64,000 nucleotides of DNA. Source: Deltaproteobacteria bacterium. GTDB lineage: Bacteria; Myxococcota_A; Polyangia; Polyangiales; Ga0077539. The translations under genes and the position numbers were made by a program. This document shows, in pieces, positions 52,116 to 61,827 of this stretch (position 1 is the stretch's first letter; the number at the start of each line of letters is the position of its first letter). The notes under the pieces are model-generated. The model was not told the origin of the DNA, searched no databases, and saw nothing but the letters and a program-made list of their open reading frames with translations. The stretch spans positions 124,001 to 188,000 of the forward strand of contig JAUXYJ010000068.1 of the NCBI GenBank assembly GCA_030694465.1, in the 5' to 3' direction.

Positions 52116-54149
52116 ATGCCCTCACGCGCACCTTGGCTTAGTCACGCAAATCTCGCGGTCTCTCTCACGCTTCTCACGGCTTCAGCGTGTACGGCGGTGA
52201 TCCGCCGCGACGCTGCGGTGGACGACGTCGCTGCCGATCAGCGCACCGCAGATGTAGTGATCTCCACCGACTCGTCTGCGGACTCTGACGTGTTCGCAGA
52301 CACGCTCGGATCTGAGCCTGACGCCGTCGAAATCGCAGCCGATGTGCTCGACGCCGACGTCCCCGAAGCCGGACGCGTGGATGCAAGCACCGATGCGTCG
52401 TCTGCCGAGGCCGGCGACGCGGCTGTCTGTGCGCCCGGTGCGCTGTTTTGCAGCGGCGCCTGCACCAGCGTAGAGGCCGATGACAGCCACTGTGGGGCAT
52501 GCAACAACCGCTGCCCAGCGGCGACGATTTGCAACGCAGGCCGGTGCATTCCGTTTTGCCCCGTGGGCTTTTTGCGCTGCCCGTCGCCTTCCGGTGGAGA
52601 GGTCTGCGCCAACCCGAGCAGTGACAGATCCCACTGTGGGCGCTGCGGAAATACCTGCGCCGCGGGCCTCTTTTGCATCGATTCGCGCTGCGAAGTGTCC
52701 TGCCCTGCGGGGCAAGCCACTTGCACAAACCAGTGCGCCGTCCTCGCGTCGGATCCGGCCAACTGTGGGCGCTGTGGAGCTGCTTGCCCGTCGGTGGCCA
52801 ACGCCTCCGCGGTCTGCAGTAGCGGCACCTGTAGCTCGCTCTGTCGCACGGGCTTTGCGGACTGCGACGCAGTGCCCGGCAACGGCTGTGAGACCTCCCT
52901 TGCCACGAACTCGCGCAACTGCGGGCGCTGCGGAAACATCTGCACGTTCGCGAACGCTTCGGCGATCTGTGCATCGAGCACTTGCGGCCTCGGGGCCTGC
53001 AACGGGGGCTTCGCCAACTGCGACGGCTCGGTCGCGAACGGTTGCGAAATCAATGTTACGAACAACAACAGCCACTGCGGTGGTTGTGGCGTTGTGTGTG
53101 GGTCCGGGACGACCTGCGTCGACAGTCGGTGTTCGGTGTTTTCTGCCTCGGTAGCGCCGGTCACCGTCGCGATGGGCTGCTCTCTGGGACTCGAGGCACT
53201 GAACCAAAAGATTGCGATTTCAGACTCCAATCGAATCCTCGTCGCGCTCAGCTGTGCGGGCTCCGGCATCCGAATCGCGACCTCGAGCGACGGCGGCCGA
53301 TCGTGGGGACTGATCACCACGCCGGTCACATCAAACACAGGCCCGTTCGCGCTCGTGCACCAACGAGCCACAGAGTTTGTGCTCGGGGTCGTGTCGCGCG
53401 ATGCGCTGCTGTTGTTTCGCTCGGACGACGACGGCCGATCGTGGCGGGCACAGCCCGCGATGAGAGGCGTCGCAAACGGCGGGACCACCACCTTTGGCCT
53501 CGTCCCAGACCGCGATGGCAGCGAGCTTGCAGCAGTGCTCAACGTCGAGAATCGCCTCATCTCGATGTATCAGCGCGGCGACGGCGAGGACCCGATGTAT
53601 GTCGACCTAGGCCTTGAGTCAGGCCGCCGTGGCACGGTCATGGAAGTCTACGAAGGCCAGCGCGCCTGGGTGTTTGCTGCTTCTTCGGACGAGTCCGAGC
53701 TCTTCGCGCATCTCACAACCGATCTCTGGCGCAGCTGGCCAATGAATGTTCGGCTCACTGAGTCCGCCAGAGGCCACCTCGCGACCTCCGCCGAGCGAGT
53801 CCTCGCGTACGCGCCCACCGGCTCTGGGTCTTCGCTCTACCTCGACCGAATCGACTCGCCGCCCGACTTGGCTCGGGTGGGCGGACTCTCGCCAGCACCC
53901 TCGCCCCAACGAGGCGCGCTCGTGTTTCTGAGTGACGAAACACTGGTCCATATGGCCTCGGTGGACGTCCCCGCTGGCACACTGCGCATGGACCTCGTCG
54001 CGCCTGGTAGTGGTGTGCTCGTCACTAGCGCTCGCACCCTCGCGATGCCGGCGACCACCCTCTCGGCGCGCGCGCTCCGATCGCGAAGAGGACTTGTGGT
54101 GGTCACCGAGTCAATTGGCGCAATTCGCGCCAGCGTGCAGCTGTTTTAA
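52116..54149 (+). CDS. Cys-rich surface lipoprotein with BNR/Asp-box repeats
   Basis: About 677 residues. The signal ends TLLTASAC with a relaxed lipobox. An Asp/Ala/Ser-rich spacer (about 25-105) follows, then five or six Cys-rich repeats of the type NCGRCGNxC up to about 345 (DSHCGACNNRC, SHCGRCGNTC, NCGRCGNIC). The C-terminal part carries Asp-boxes S-x-D-x-G-x-x-W (SSDGGRSWG, RSDDDGRSW), typical of sialidase-like propellers; catalytic sialidase residues are not identifiable. Probably a cell-surface binding protein. ATG 52116 lies 7 nt after TATGGT, so leaderless transcription is likely. Confidence 0.83.
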   Translation: MPSRAPWLSHANLAVSLTLLTASACTAVIRRDAAVDDVAADQRTADVVISTDSSADSDVFADTLGSEPDAVEIAADVLDADVPEAGRVDASTDASSAEAGDAAVCAPGALFCSGACTSVEADDSHCGACNNRCPAATICNAGRCIPFCPVGFLRCPSPSGGEVCANPSSDRSHCGRCGNTCAAGLFCIDSRCEVSCPAGQATCTNQCAVLASDPANCGRCGAACPSVANASAVCSSGTCSSLCRTGFADCDAVPGNGCETSLATNSRNCGRCGNICTFANASAICASSTCGLGACNGGFANCDGSVANGCEINVTNNNSHCGGCGVVCGSGTTCVDSRCSVFSASVAPVTVAMGCSLGLEALNQKIAISDSNRILVALSCAGSGIRIATSSDGGRSWGLITTPVTSNTGPFALVHQRATEFVLGVVSRDALLLFRSDDDGRSWRAQPAMRGVANGGTTTFGLVPDRDGSELAAVLNVENRLISMYQRGDGEDPMYVDLGLESGRRGTVMEVYEGQRAWVFAASSDESELFAHLTTDLWRSWPMNVRLTESARGHLATSAERVLAYAPTGSGSSLYLDRIDSPPDLARVGGLSPAPSPQRGALVFLSDETLVHMASVDVPAGTLRMDLVAPGSGVLVTSARTLAMPATTLSARALRSRRGLVVVTESIGAIRASVQLF

Positions 54150-54166
54150 CGCGCGAACGTGACGAC

Positions 54167-55381
54167 TCACATCCGATGAACAAAGAGCCCGCTGCGTAGT
54201 TTGGGCTCAAACCATGTGCTCTTGGGCGGCATGAGCAAGCCCGCGTCGCTCACCGCGAGCAGCTCGTCAATCTGCGTCGGAAACATCGAGATCCCTAGGC
54301 TCCAGCCCTCTTCGTGGACGCGCCGCTCAAGCTCTTGTGTCCCACGGATCCCGCCCACAAAATCCACGTGCGAGTCTTTGCGCGGATCGGTCACTCCAAA
54401 GATCGAAGACAGCACGCGCTCTTGCACGATCGAGCAGTCGAGTGAAGCGACGGGATCGCTTGCGTCCCACAGCCCATCACGCACGCGCGCTCGATACCAC
54501 TGACCGCCCACAAAGAGCCCGACCTCGTGCCTGCTTGTCGGTGTCGTTTCGCTGGTTTTTGTCAGCTCAAATACCGAAGCGAGCCGCTCTAACAGCGCCT
54601 CTTGGCTCCGGCCCTCGAGGTCGCGAACGAGCCGGTTGTAAGGCAGGATTTGCATCTGGTCGTGCGGAAACACGACGGCCAAAAATCGATCGTGTTCGCC
54701 AGGCTGGCCCGCACGAAGCGCATGCACCCGCGACGCGGCCGCGCTCCGGTGGTGACCGTCCGCAATGTACAAGGCCGCGACGGACTCCATCAATGCAGCG
54801 AGCGTGTGTGTCTCGTGTTCGTTCGTGGACCAGAGCTCATGCCGGACCCCATCGCTGGTCGTGATGTCTACCTCGGATGTCCGTTGACAAACGCTGAAAA
54901 TTGCCTCGTCAATCGCCGGTTGTGCGCGATAGGTCAAGAAGACGGGCTCATCGTGCGCGCCCATCTGGTCGATATGTCTTGTACGGTCGTCTTCTTTGTC
55001 TGCGCGGGTCTTCTCGTGGCGTTTGATGTCGCCTGAGTCGTACGCATCGACGCTCGCGCATCCCACGAGCCCCACCTGACGATGCGCCCCCATGGTCTGC
55101 GCGTAGATGTACAAACGCGGCGTCGGATCGGCCACCAACGCTCCAGACGTGATCATGGCCTCGAGGGCGATCTTGCCCTGCAGGTAGACCTCGTCGCTGT
55201 GCTCGTCAGTCCCCTCGGCGAGCGCGATCTCAGGGCGCGAAACGAAGAGGTAGCTATTGGGCTTTCCCTGCGAATACGCTCGCGCTTCGCGGGTGTTAAT
55301 CACATCGTAGGGAGGAGAAGCGACTTCGGCTTCTAAGCCACGCGCAGGACGCAGCGCAGCGAAAGGAAAGATCGTTGCCAT
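54167..55381 (-). CDS. DUF1015-family protein
   Basis: A 404-residue cytoplasmic protein with the family's N-terminal IFPFAALRPA, the SPPYDVIN motif near 28 and the long central HEKTRADKEDDRTRH near 115 followed by ADGHHRSAAA near 195. The mostly intact conserved His/Asp/Arg residues suggest an enzyme, but I cannot name the reaction. ATG 55381 is chosen because the conserved N-terminus begins immediately and GAGAG lies just upstream. It is divergent from an aminotransferase across 81 bases, so a shared amino-acid-related role is possible. Confidence 0.85.
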   Translation of the reverse strand: MATIFPFAALRPARGLEAEVASPPYDVINTREARAYSQGKPNSYLFVSRPEIALAEGTDEHSDEVYLQGKIALEAMITSGALVADPTPRLYIYAQTMGAHRQVGLVGCASVDAYDSGDIKRHEKTRADKEDDRTRHIDQMGAHDEPVFLTYRAQPAIDEAIFSVCQRTSEVDITTSDGVRHELWSTNEHETHTLAALMESVAALYIADGHHRSAAASRVHALRAGQPGEHDRFLAVVFPHDQMQILPYNRLVRDLEGRSQEALLERLASVFELTKTSETTPTSRHEVGLFVGGQWYRARVRDGLWDASDPVASLDCSIVQERVLSSIFGVTDPRKDSHVDFVGGIRGTQELERRVHEEGWSLGISMFPTQIDELLAVSDAGLLMPPKSTWFEPKLRSGLFVHRM

Positions 55382-55462
55382 GGCTCTCTCGATCAAAAGT
55401 TTGAGAATCAAATACGCTCGCGTCTGCGAGCGACGTGAAGCTACCACTCGTCCATCTCGCAC

Positions 55463-56686
55463 ATGATCTCTTCGCGCTTCGCTCCAAGCTTCGAGCCCTC
55501 CCCATGGTCTGCGCACGTCGACGCCCGGCTACTCGCAGCGCACGCGGCGGGCGGCGCGCCGGTGATCGACCTGACCGTGTCCAACGTCACCGCACCCGAG
55601 CACAAGCTCTTCAGCGAATCGCTTGAAGAATCCCTCGAAATGGCAGACTCGGACTCAATCTATCAACCGCATCCTCGCGGTGCACAGCGCGTGCGCGCGC
55701 TCGTCGCAGATCACCTCGCGCAGGCCCTCGGACCCCGCCCCAATCCCAACGACCTCTGGCTCACCGCAAGCACCTCCGAGGCCTATGTGTGGCTCTTCGC
55801 GCTCCTCGCAGACTGTGGTGACGAAATCCTTGTGCCCGAGCCCAGCTATCCGCTGTTCGCTTCGTTCGCAGCGATCACCGGGGTCCGCCTCCAGACCTAC
55901 GCGCTAGTCTATGACGACGCGTGGATGATCGATCTGCAATCGCTAGTAAATTCGCTAAGCGATCGCACAAGAGCCATCGTGGTCGTGAGCCCAAACAATC
56001 CCACGGGGTCGAGGCTGCGTCGATGGGAGCTGGACGCAATCACTGCGCTCTGTGCCCAGCGCGCAATCGCGCTCATCGCCGACGAAGTCTTCGCCGAGTA
56101 CTTGCTCGACCCAGCGCCTGACGCGGTCGACACGGTGGTCGGTGAGCGCCGATGTCTGACCTTTGCCCTTGGAGGCTTGTCAAAATCAGCAGGATTTCCG
56201 CAGGCAAAACTTGGATGGATCGCGATGAGTGGGCCTGACAACGAGGTCGCCGCTGCCTCGCGAGCGCTCGATCACATCGCAGACTCACTGCTCTCCGTGT
56301 CCGGAGCCGTCCAACGGCAAGCTCCATGGCTCATGCAAGAAGGGCGCAAACGACAGGCGCTCATCGACAGACGCATCCGCGACAATCTCACGACGCTTCG
56401 ATCACTCTGTGACAGCCATCCGGCTGCGGTCTCACAGCCACTTCGCTGCGAGGGTGGGTGGGCCGCTGTGCTCCGTGTGCCCGCGATTTGTGACGATGAG
56501 CAGTGGGCGCGCTGGATCCTGGACGAGAGCTCGGTCCTCGTTCAACCAGGCCATTTGTATGACTTTTCGGCACCTGGGCACCTCGTACTTAGCCTGCTCA
56601 CCGAACCCCAACGGTGGGCCGAGGGCGTCCGCAAGATGCTCGGTGTGATCGCCCAGCACATTCGACAAGACGCGTCGAGAACATAG
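55463..56686 (+). CDS. Class I/II PLP-dependent aminotransferase
   Basis: A 407-residue fold-type-I aminotransferase. Seen are ASTSEAY near 105, PNNPTGSRL near 175, ADEVFAEY near 210 and the PLP Lys in GGLSKSAGFPQAKLGW near 240; the later Arg for substrate carboxylate is not assigned. The substrate cannot be read; an aspartate/tyrosine-type or a C-S-lyase-like enzyme is possible. ATG 55463. The gene is divergent from the DUF1015 gene with only 81 bases between them, and is followed after 55 bases by the PP2C-cNMP gene. Confidence 0.88.
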   Translation: MISSRFAPSFEPSPWSAHVDARLLAAHAAGGAPVIDLTVSNVTAPEHKLFSESLEESLEMADSDSIYQPHPRGAQRVRALVADHLAQALGPRPNPNDLWLTASTSEAYVWLFALLADCGDEILVPEPSYPLFASFAAITGVRLQTYALVYDDAWMIDLQSLVNSLSDRTRAIVVVSPNNPTGSRLRRWELDAITALCAQRAIALIADEVFAEYLLDPAPDAVDTVVGERRCLTFALGGLSKSAGFPQAKLGWIAMSGPDNEVAAASRALDHIADSLLSVSGAVQRQAPWLMQEGRKRQALIDRRIRDNLTTLRSLCDSHPAAVSQPLRCEGGWAAVLRVPAICDDEQWARWILDESSVLVQPGHLYDFSAPGHLVLSLLTEPQRWAEGVRKMLGVIAQHIRQDASRT

Positions 56687-56741
56687 GCGACGCCCCCTCA
56701 TCAACGACCAGCATGCGTACTGTCGTTGATTGATTGCATCC

Positions 56742-58358
56742 ATGCGTGATAACTCGGACGGAACTTTAGCTATGGCCGCGACCCTTCGATGTCACGCGCG
56801 CACGGACGTTGGTCGCGTCCGCGAGCACAATGAAGACAACTTTCTCATCGATCGAAAGTTAGGACTCTATGTCGTCTGCGATGGCATGGGAGGCCACGCT
56901 TCCGGTGAGGTTGCGAGCGCAGTCGCCGTCGGCGCCTTGCGTGAAGCACTCAAAAAAGACGAGGATTTTATCACGGATTTCTTGAATGGAGACGCCTCCA
57001 TTCGTCCAGAAGACGTGAAGAATCTCGTGGAGGCTGCTGCCCGCGCGGCCAACGCCGCCGTGTTTAACGAAGCCCTGCGCGATCCCGCCAAGCGGGGCAT
57101 GGGCACAACGCTGACCGCCATGGTGCTCGCGAGAGACTATGGGTTCATCGCCCATGTTGGCGACTCGCGCTGCTACATGGTGCGCGGGGGCGAAGTAAAA
57201 ATGCTGACGGAGGATCACTCTGTCATCAACGAGCTGCGCCGCCGCGGCAAGCTCACGCCGCAGATTCTCGCGAAGCTGACCAACAAAAACGCCGTCACAC
57301 GCGCAGTCGGGGTCTTTGAGACCGTCGAAGTTGACTCGTTTATGTTTCTCACCGCGCCCGGCGATCGCTACGTGCTGTGCTCCGATGGGCTCCACGGGTA
57401 CGTCGACACCGAGCTTGAGCTCGGCCAGCTGATCGAGGGCCTCGGTGAAGAGACCGCGACGCAGCGTCTAATCGACGTTGCCAATGAGCGCGGTGGCAAA
57501 GACAACATCACCGCGATCGTGCTGTCGCTCTCGGATGACAACGGGGACCCCAATGACTTGGTGTTGGCCTACGAGACCCTCGCGAGCATGCCTTTCTTTA
57601 GGCACCTTGAGCCTCGCGAGCTCCTCAGGGTCCAAGCGATGGCGAGGCCCCGAGTCTTTGAGGACAACGCGCCGATCGTCAATGAGGGCGACGAAGGCGA
57701 TTCGATCTTCGTGGTGCTCCGCGGCAACGCCAAAGTGAGCAAAGGCGGACTTGAGATCGCAACGCTCGAGGCCGGTCATTTCTTTGGCGAAATGTCTCTC
57801 GTCGAGCGCAGACCTCGGAGCGCAGCCGTGCGGTCCGATGGAAGCTCGCAGCTGCTTGAGATCACCCGCGTTGAGTTCTTTCGGATCCTCCGCGAAGAGA
57901 AGGACATTGGCGTCAAGCTCCTCTGGAACTTCGTCACCGAGCTGAGCAAGCGCTTGCGCGCGACGTCGCAAAACCTCGCCGCGGCCAAAGAGCAAATCGG
58001 CATCGTCGAAGACCTCACAGACGCACTCTTTCTCGAAGACGAACCGCTGCCACCTCCGTCCGCGATCCCGCGATCTGCGCGTGTCCCGCGGCTCGACCAC
58101 GACACAAACAACGAGCTGAGCGACACACTGGTGCCTCCCGCCCCAAGCGAGCCCAAGCTGCTCGAAGCCGAAGACGGCCTCGAGTCCTCCGCGCTGCGAA
58201 CCGTACGTCGCGTGGTGACCATCTCGGTCTCAGCCGAAGAGCCCGAGCTTGTCGACGACGGGCGCACCACCGAGCCCCCGCCGCCACCCGACGAGAGCGA
58301 GTTTGACGACCGTCCTACCGTGGTCCCACCGCCGGGCCTTGACGATTCGGAGAGTTAA
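56742..58358 (+). CDS. PP2C phosphatase fused to cyclic-nucleotide-binding domain
   Basis: About 538 residues. The N-terminal PP2C Ser/Thr phosphatase (about 15-255) keeps the metal-binding motifs: REHNED, VVCDGMGGHASGE, GMGTTLTAMVL, IAHVGDSR, LCSDGLHGYV and GGKDNITAIVL. A cNMP-binding domain follows (about 270-400) with VNEGDEGDSIF and FGEMSLVERRPRSAAV. The rest is acidic and Pro-rich, probably disordered. The fusion suggests cyclic-nucleotide control of dephosphorylation, a natural counter to the four kinases here (inference). ATG 56742 is chosen; ATG 56772 is also in frame and sits closer to the PP2C core. Confidence 0.9.
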   Translation: MRDNSDGTLAMAATLRCHARTDVGRVREHNEDNFLIDRKLGLYVVCDGMGGHASGEVASAVAVGALREALKKDEDFITDFLNGDASIRPEDVKNLVEAAARAANAAVFNEALRDPAKRGMGTTLTAMVLARDYGFIAHVGDSRCYMVRGGEVKMLTEDHSVINELRRRGKLTPQILAKLTNKNAVTRAVGVFETVEVDSFMFLTAPGDRYVLCSDGLHGYVDTELELGQLIEGLGEETATQRLIDVANERGGKDNITAIVLSLSDDNGDPNDLVLAYETLASMPFFRHLEPRELLRVQAMARPRVFEDNAPIVNEGDEGDSIFVVLRGNAKVSKGGLEIATLEAGHFFGEMSLVERRPRSAAVRSDGSSQLLEITRVEFFRILREEKDIGVKLLWNFVTELSKRLRATSQNLAAAKEQIGIVEDLTDALFLEDEPLPPPSAIPRSARVPRLDHDTNNELSDTLVPPAPSEPKLLEAEDGLESSALRTVRRVVTISVSAEEPELVDDGRTTEPPPPPDESEFDDRPTVVPPPGLDDSES

Positions 58359-58475
58359 TCGTGCGATCGCGTCGCGAGCCGCTTAGAATTTGGGCCCCTC
58401 GTCCAATGGCTGCCAAGGCTCTCGGCACGTTTGGCTCGATCACGCACGACGCTCTGGCGTCTAAGCTTCTGCTCG

Positions 58476-58496
58476 CGACGAGTAGTTCACTCGTCG
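58476..58496. promoter_or_regulatory. Inverted repeat upstream of the outer-membrane barrel gene
   Basis: CGACGAGT-AGTTC-ACTCGTCG: perfect 8-bp arms with a 5-base loop, 47 nt before the 58543 start and 118 nt after the PP2C gene. It could be an operator or a terminator for the upstream gene; no T-tract follows. Confidence 0.45.
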
Positions 58497-58542
58497 TAAC
58501 TGCGGTCTTCTGTGACTGACTCGTCTGCGTAGGAGACGTTCG

Positions 58543-60075
58543 ATGCGCGCGCTGTTGAAGCCAAATTCACTCACCCTCACCCTGCTCGGGCTGGTCTTGC
58601 CGTGTGCAGCTCACGCACAGACAGAGCCCAGCTCGCAGCCCTCGCCCACAAGCGCAGCGGTCCAGCAAGAGCGGCTCGTTCACTCGATGGACGGCGCGTT
58701 TGTGACGGACGTCGCGGACGCGTTTGACCCGCACACCACCTGGGCACCTCGCTTTACCGTGGGATTCACTCGCTCTTCACGCAGCGGAACCCTTCAGCGC
58801 GAGCGCTCTCCGGTGACCTCTGGGCTCGCCCCCGACGATCCTCGCCTGTCCGAGTCCGGAGTGACCGAGCTAGACGAAGTCGCTCGCTACAATCACACCC
58901 AATACATTCTCAATTTGGGCGCCGAAATCCCAGTCTTTCACGACCTCTCGTTCTCGGTCTTGGCCCCACTGGTGTTGAGCGACACCCGCTCTTTTCAGGC
59001 CAGCGGCCGCGGCGCTGACGCCCTCCGAGACGGCTGGTCCGTCGACGGCATGGCAGGCTCTCTGTTCAACCTGCCCTTTGAGTCGCCGACACGAAGCGGC
59101 ATCGATCAGATCCGCTTGGGAATTAACTGGAATATTCTCAACCAAGCGCGTGACATCCACCTCCCAACCTGGCTCCTTCGCCTCGAAGCGCGCGTCCCCG
59201 TCGGCGAAGTGCTGACGGCCTGCGAGGCAGCCACCGGCGGTCCCTATTGCCCTCAGCTTGACTCGCCACGCCCATCGACACCCGCTGACAGCACCGACGT
59301 GATGTCCTCGCCCACAGCGCCTGCACGGCGCCCCGCCGGGAGCCGCTCACCAGGGATTTCTCGCGGTGTCTATGGCGTGTTCGTGCAGACCATTGTGTCG
59401 CGTCGCTATGGCTTCTTTGAGCCATTCTTGGGCATCGAGTTCTTGCTTGAGATCCCCGCGGGCAAGCTCCCGCAGTTTCTCTACGGCGGGGATCGCCCGT
59501 TTGGGCAGCTCGCTTCGTCGCCGCCGATCCAGGGAGCGCTCACAGTCGGCACCGAGATCGTTCCGTGGGAAAACAGGGACAAATGGCAGCGTTTTGCTAT
59601 CGATCTTCGCCTCCGCGGTGAGTACCTCTCGCAGGGTCGGGACTACACGCCGCTGTTTGACGCGCTGGGCTCTAGCAGCTCGGTCCCGCTCTCGAGCCCA
59701 AGCTGGGACGTCCGCCGCGGGATGACCCGAGATCTGCAGCAAGCCATCTGGTTCACCGGCACCACCGGGACTCAATCCCGCGCGCGCCTAGGTGGCTATT
59801 TCGCTCTGAATTTGCAGGCAGACAAGCACCTCCGTTTTGTCCTTGGCGGGAGCTTTATGTACACCACGCCCTACGCGATGACCGCGACGGACGCGTGCAA
59901 CCCCAACGAGACCTCGGACAACCCCGCCGATCGTGGAGGATGCTCTGGCAACAGCGTGCCCGATCCGCAGCATCGGCTCGTGATTGACACCGCAGGGAGC
60001 CGCTTTCGCATGACCGGGGACGTCACCTGGGATCTACAGGCTAATCTAATCTTTACGCCGCGCATTCCCTGGTAA
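58543..60075 (+). CDS. Outer-membrane beta-barrel protein
   Basis: A 510-residue exported protein. The signal peptide ends AAHAQ (cut after Ala-His-Ala). The mature part is rich in alternating hydrophobic and polar strands with aromatic girdles (RFTVGFTRSS, FSVLAPLVLS, LNLQADKHLRF) and ends in Trp (TPRIPW), the usual last-strand aromatic signal of outer-membrane barrels. A Cys-rich/Pro-rich insert lies near 225-265. No family is recognised; a porin or transport barrel is plausible. ATG 58543 follows GGAGAC. It precedes lnt on the same strand with 47 nt between. Confidence 0.78.
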   Translation: MRALLKPNSLTLTLLGLVLPCAAHAQTEPSSQPSPTSAAVQQERLVHSMDGAFVTDVADAFDPHTTWAPRFTVGFTRSSRSGTLQRERSPVTSGLAPDDPRLSESGVTELDEVARYNHTQYILNLGAEIPVFHDLSFSVLAPLVLSDTRSFQASGRGADALRDGWSVDGMAGSLFNLPFESPTRSGIDQIRLGINWNILNQARDIHLPTWLLRLEARVPVGEVLTACEAATGGPYCPQLDSPRPSTPADSTDVMSSPTAPARRPAGSRSPGISRGVYGVFVQTIVSRRYGFFEPFLGIEFLLEIPAGKLPQFLYGGDRPFGQLASSPPIQGALTVGTEIVPWENRDKWQRFAIDLRLRGEYLSQGRDYTPLFDALGSSSSVPLSSPSWDVRRGMTRDLQQAIWFTGTTGTQSRARLGGYFALNLQADKHLRFVLGGSFMYTTPYAMTATDACNPNETSDNPADRGGCSGNSVPDPQHRLVIDTAGSRFRMTGDVTWDLQANLIFTPRIPW

Positions 60076-60122
60076 TTTGCCACTCGGAATGGATCCTAGC
60101 CCCGTCGGTTTGAGCCCACCCC

Positions 60123-61748
60123 ATGTCCGAATCAAAGCCCCCGCCTGCTCAGACCCCCAAACCCGACGCTGCCCCGCCGCCAGAACCCCCTCCCGCGGTC
60201 GCTACGACCCCGCTGGTGGCCTCCAAGGCCGCCGCGCGAGGGCTCGCTGTCCTGTCCGGTGTGCTGCTCTTCCTGGGCTTCGCTGGCTTTGACCTTTGGC
60301 CCTGCGCGGTCCTCGCTCAGGGACCCATCCTGTTGGCCATCCGCGGGCGCACGCCCAAGCAGTCGTTCTGGCTCGGATGGCTCGCCGGCACGATCGGCAT
60401 CGGCGGAGGGTTCTACTGGATCGCCTCGATGCTCCAGACATTCTCTGGATTTTCTCTGCCCGTCAGCGTGCTCTTCGCGTCACTGCTGTGGGCGTCACAA
60501 GGTCTGCAGTTCGCGCTGTTTTATACGGGTGTCTCGCTCACCGATCGCAAAGGCTGGCCGAGGCTGCTTGCGATTCCCGCGGTCTTTGCCGCGTTAGAGT
60601 TCATCTTTCCCGCTCTTTTTCCTTGGTACTACGCTAACTCACTTCACAACGTCCCAGCGCTGATCCAGACCGCAGACCTCGGCGGCGTGATCTTCACGGG
60701 CCTTCTCTTGACCCTCTCGCACGCCGCAATCGATGTGACGCTCGCGCATCTCGTGGCCAAGAAGACACAGCGCACAATCCCCGAAGGAGCGCGCTGGCGC
60801 TGGCCGATCATCGCCGCCACCATCGCCTGGTTTTTTTCAGTGATCTATGGGGTCTACCGAATCCGCGAGGTCGACCAAGAAGACCGCACTGCGCCCTCGT
60901 TGCGCGTGGGCGTCGTGCAAGAGAACCTCGGTCTCCAAGAGAAGCGCACCGATCCCCGCAGCGCGCTGCGGCGCCATATCGCGACGACCAACCGAATGCT
61001 CGCTCAGGACGTGCCGCTGATCGTGTGGAGTGAGAGCGCGCTCTCGTACGTTTTTGACAGCGATTTGCGCAACGTTCATGACAGCATTCGGCAGTGGCCC
61101 ACGGGCACTCACATTCTCTTTGGCGCGCTGCGCGAGCAAGACGGGCGGCTCTACAACACCGCGTACATGGCAGACCCGGCGGGCGTTTTGCAGCAGCCTT
61201 ACGACAAGACCTATCTGCTCGCGTTCGGTGAGTATCTCCCGTTTGGTGAGACGTTTCCCGCGCTCTATCGCTGGTCGCCCAACTCAGGACACTTCACCGC
61301 GGGCGCACAACCCGTCTCCATGCAGCTTCCCCCCGCGAGCGATGGACAGCGCTACCGGGTCGCGCCGCTGATCTGTTACGAAGACATCTTGCCGCGGTAC
61401 GTGCACAGATTTCAGAGGCAGACCGACTCGCACCTGCTCGCAGTGATTCTTAACGACGCGTGGTTTGGACCCACGACAGAGCCCTGGATTCACATGGCGC
61501 TGTCCAAGTTTCGCAGCATCGAGCATCGCCGTGATTTCGTTCGATCAGCGAATTCAGGGGTGTCTGGCTTCATCGACGCGGCCGGACGCGTGATCGATCA
61601 CACCCAGACTTTTACCGTCGAAAACAAGATCGCCACCGTTCACCTTCGGACCCGTCTCACGATCTACCGTCGGACCGGTGATTGGTTTGCCTGGGCAAGC
61701 CTGATCGCCGCGGCCGCGATGATCGTCCGCCGTCGAAAGACATCCTAG
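60123..61748 (+). CDS. lnt: Apolipoprotein N-acyltransferase
   Basis: A 541-residue inner-membrane enzyme that adds the third acyl chain to lipoproteins, the last maturation step for the several lipoproteins in this window. A polar Pro-rich start is followed by about six membrane segments (40-265), then the nitrilase domain. The triad is visible as Glu in VWSESALSY, Lys in YDKTYLLAFGEYLP and Cys in APLICYED. A C-terminal membrane segment (WFAWASLIAAAAMIV) completes the fold. ATG 60123. All catalytic residues present, so it should be active. Confidence 0.95.
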   Translation: MSESKPPPAQTPKPDAAPPPEPPPAVATTPLVASKAAARGLAVLSGVLLFLGFAGFDLWPCAVLAQGPILLAIRGRTPKQSFWLGWLAGTIGIGGGFYWIASMLQTFSGFSLPVSVLFASLLWASQGLQFALFYTGVSLTDRKGWPRLLAIPAVFAALEFIFPALFPWYYANSLHNVPALIQTADLGGVIFTGLLLTLSHAAIDVTLAHLVAKKTQRTIPEGARWRWPIIAATIAWFFSVIYGVYRIREVDQEDRTAPSLRVGVVQENLGLQEKRTDPRSALRRHIATTNRMLAQDVPLIVWSESALSYVFDSDLRNVHDSIRQWPTGTHILFGALREQDGRLYNTAYMADPAGVLQQPYDKTYLLAFGEYLPFGETFPALYRWSPNSGHFTAGAQPVSMQLPPASDGQRYRVAPLICYEDILPRYVHRFQRQTDSHLLAVILNDAWFGPTTEPWIHMALSKFRSIEHRRDFVRSANSGVSGFIDAAGRVIDHTQTFTVENKIATVHLRTRLTIYRRTGDWFAWASLIAAAAMIVRRRKTS

Positions 61749-61750
61749 TC

Positions 61751-61774
61751 CCGCAATCCCGCAATCGCGCAATC
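61751..61774. repeat. Three tandem 8-bp repeats before purB
   Basis: CCGCAATC-CCGCAATC-GCGCAATC sits directly after the lnt stop and 54 nt before the purB start. It may be a simple slippage repeat or a protein-binding array. No other copy was noticed in the window. Confidence 0.6.
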
Positions 61775-61827
61775 GTGCAGCGCGCGTGAGTGTCATCCGT
61801 CGCGTGATAGGGTCCGCGCACCGAACG

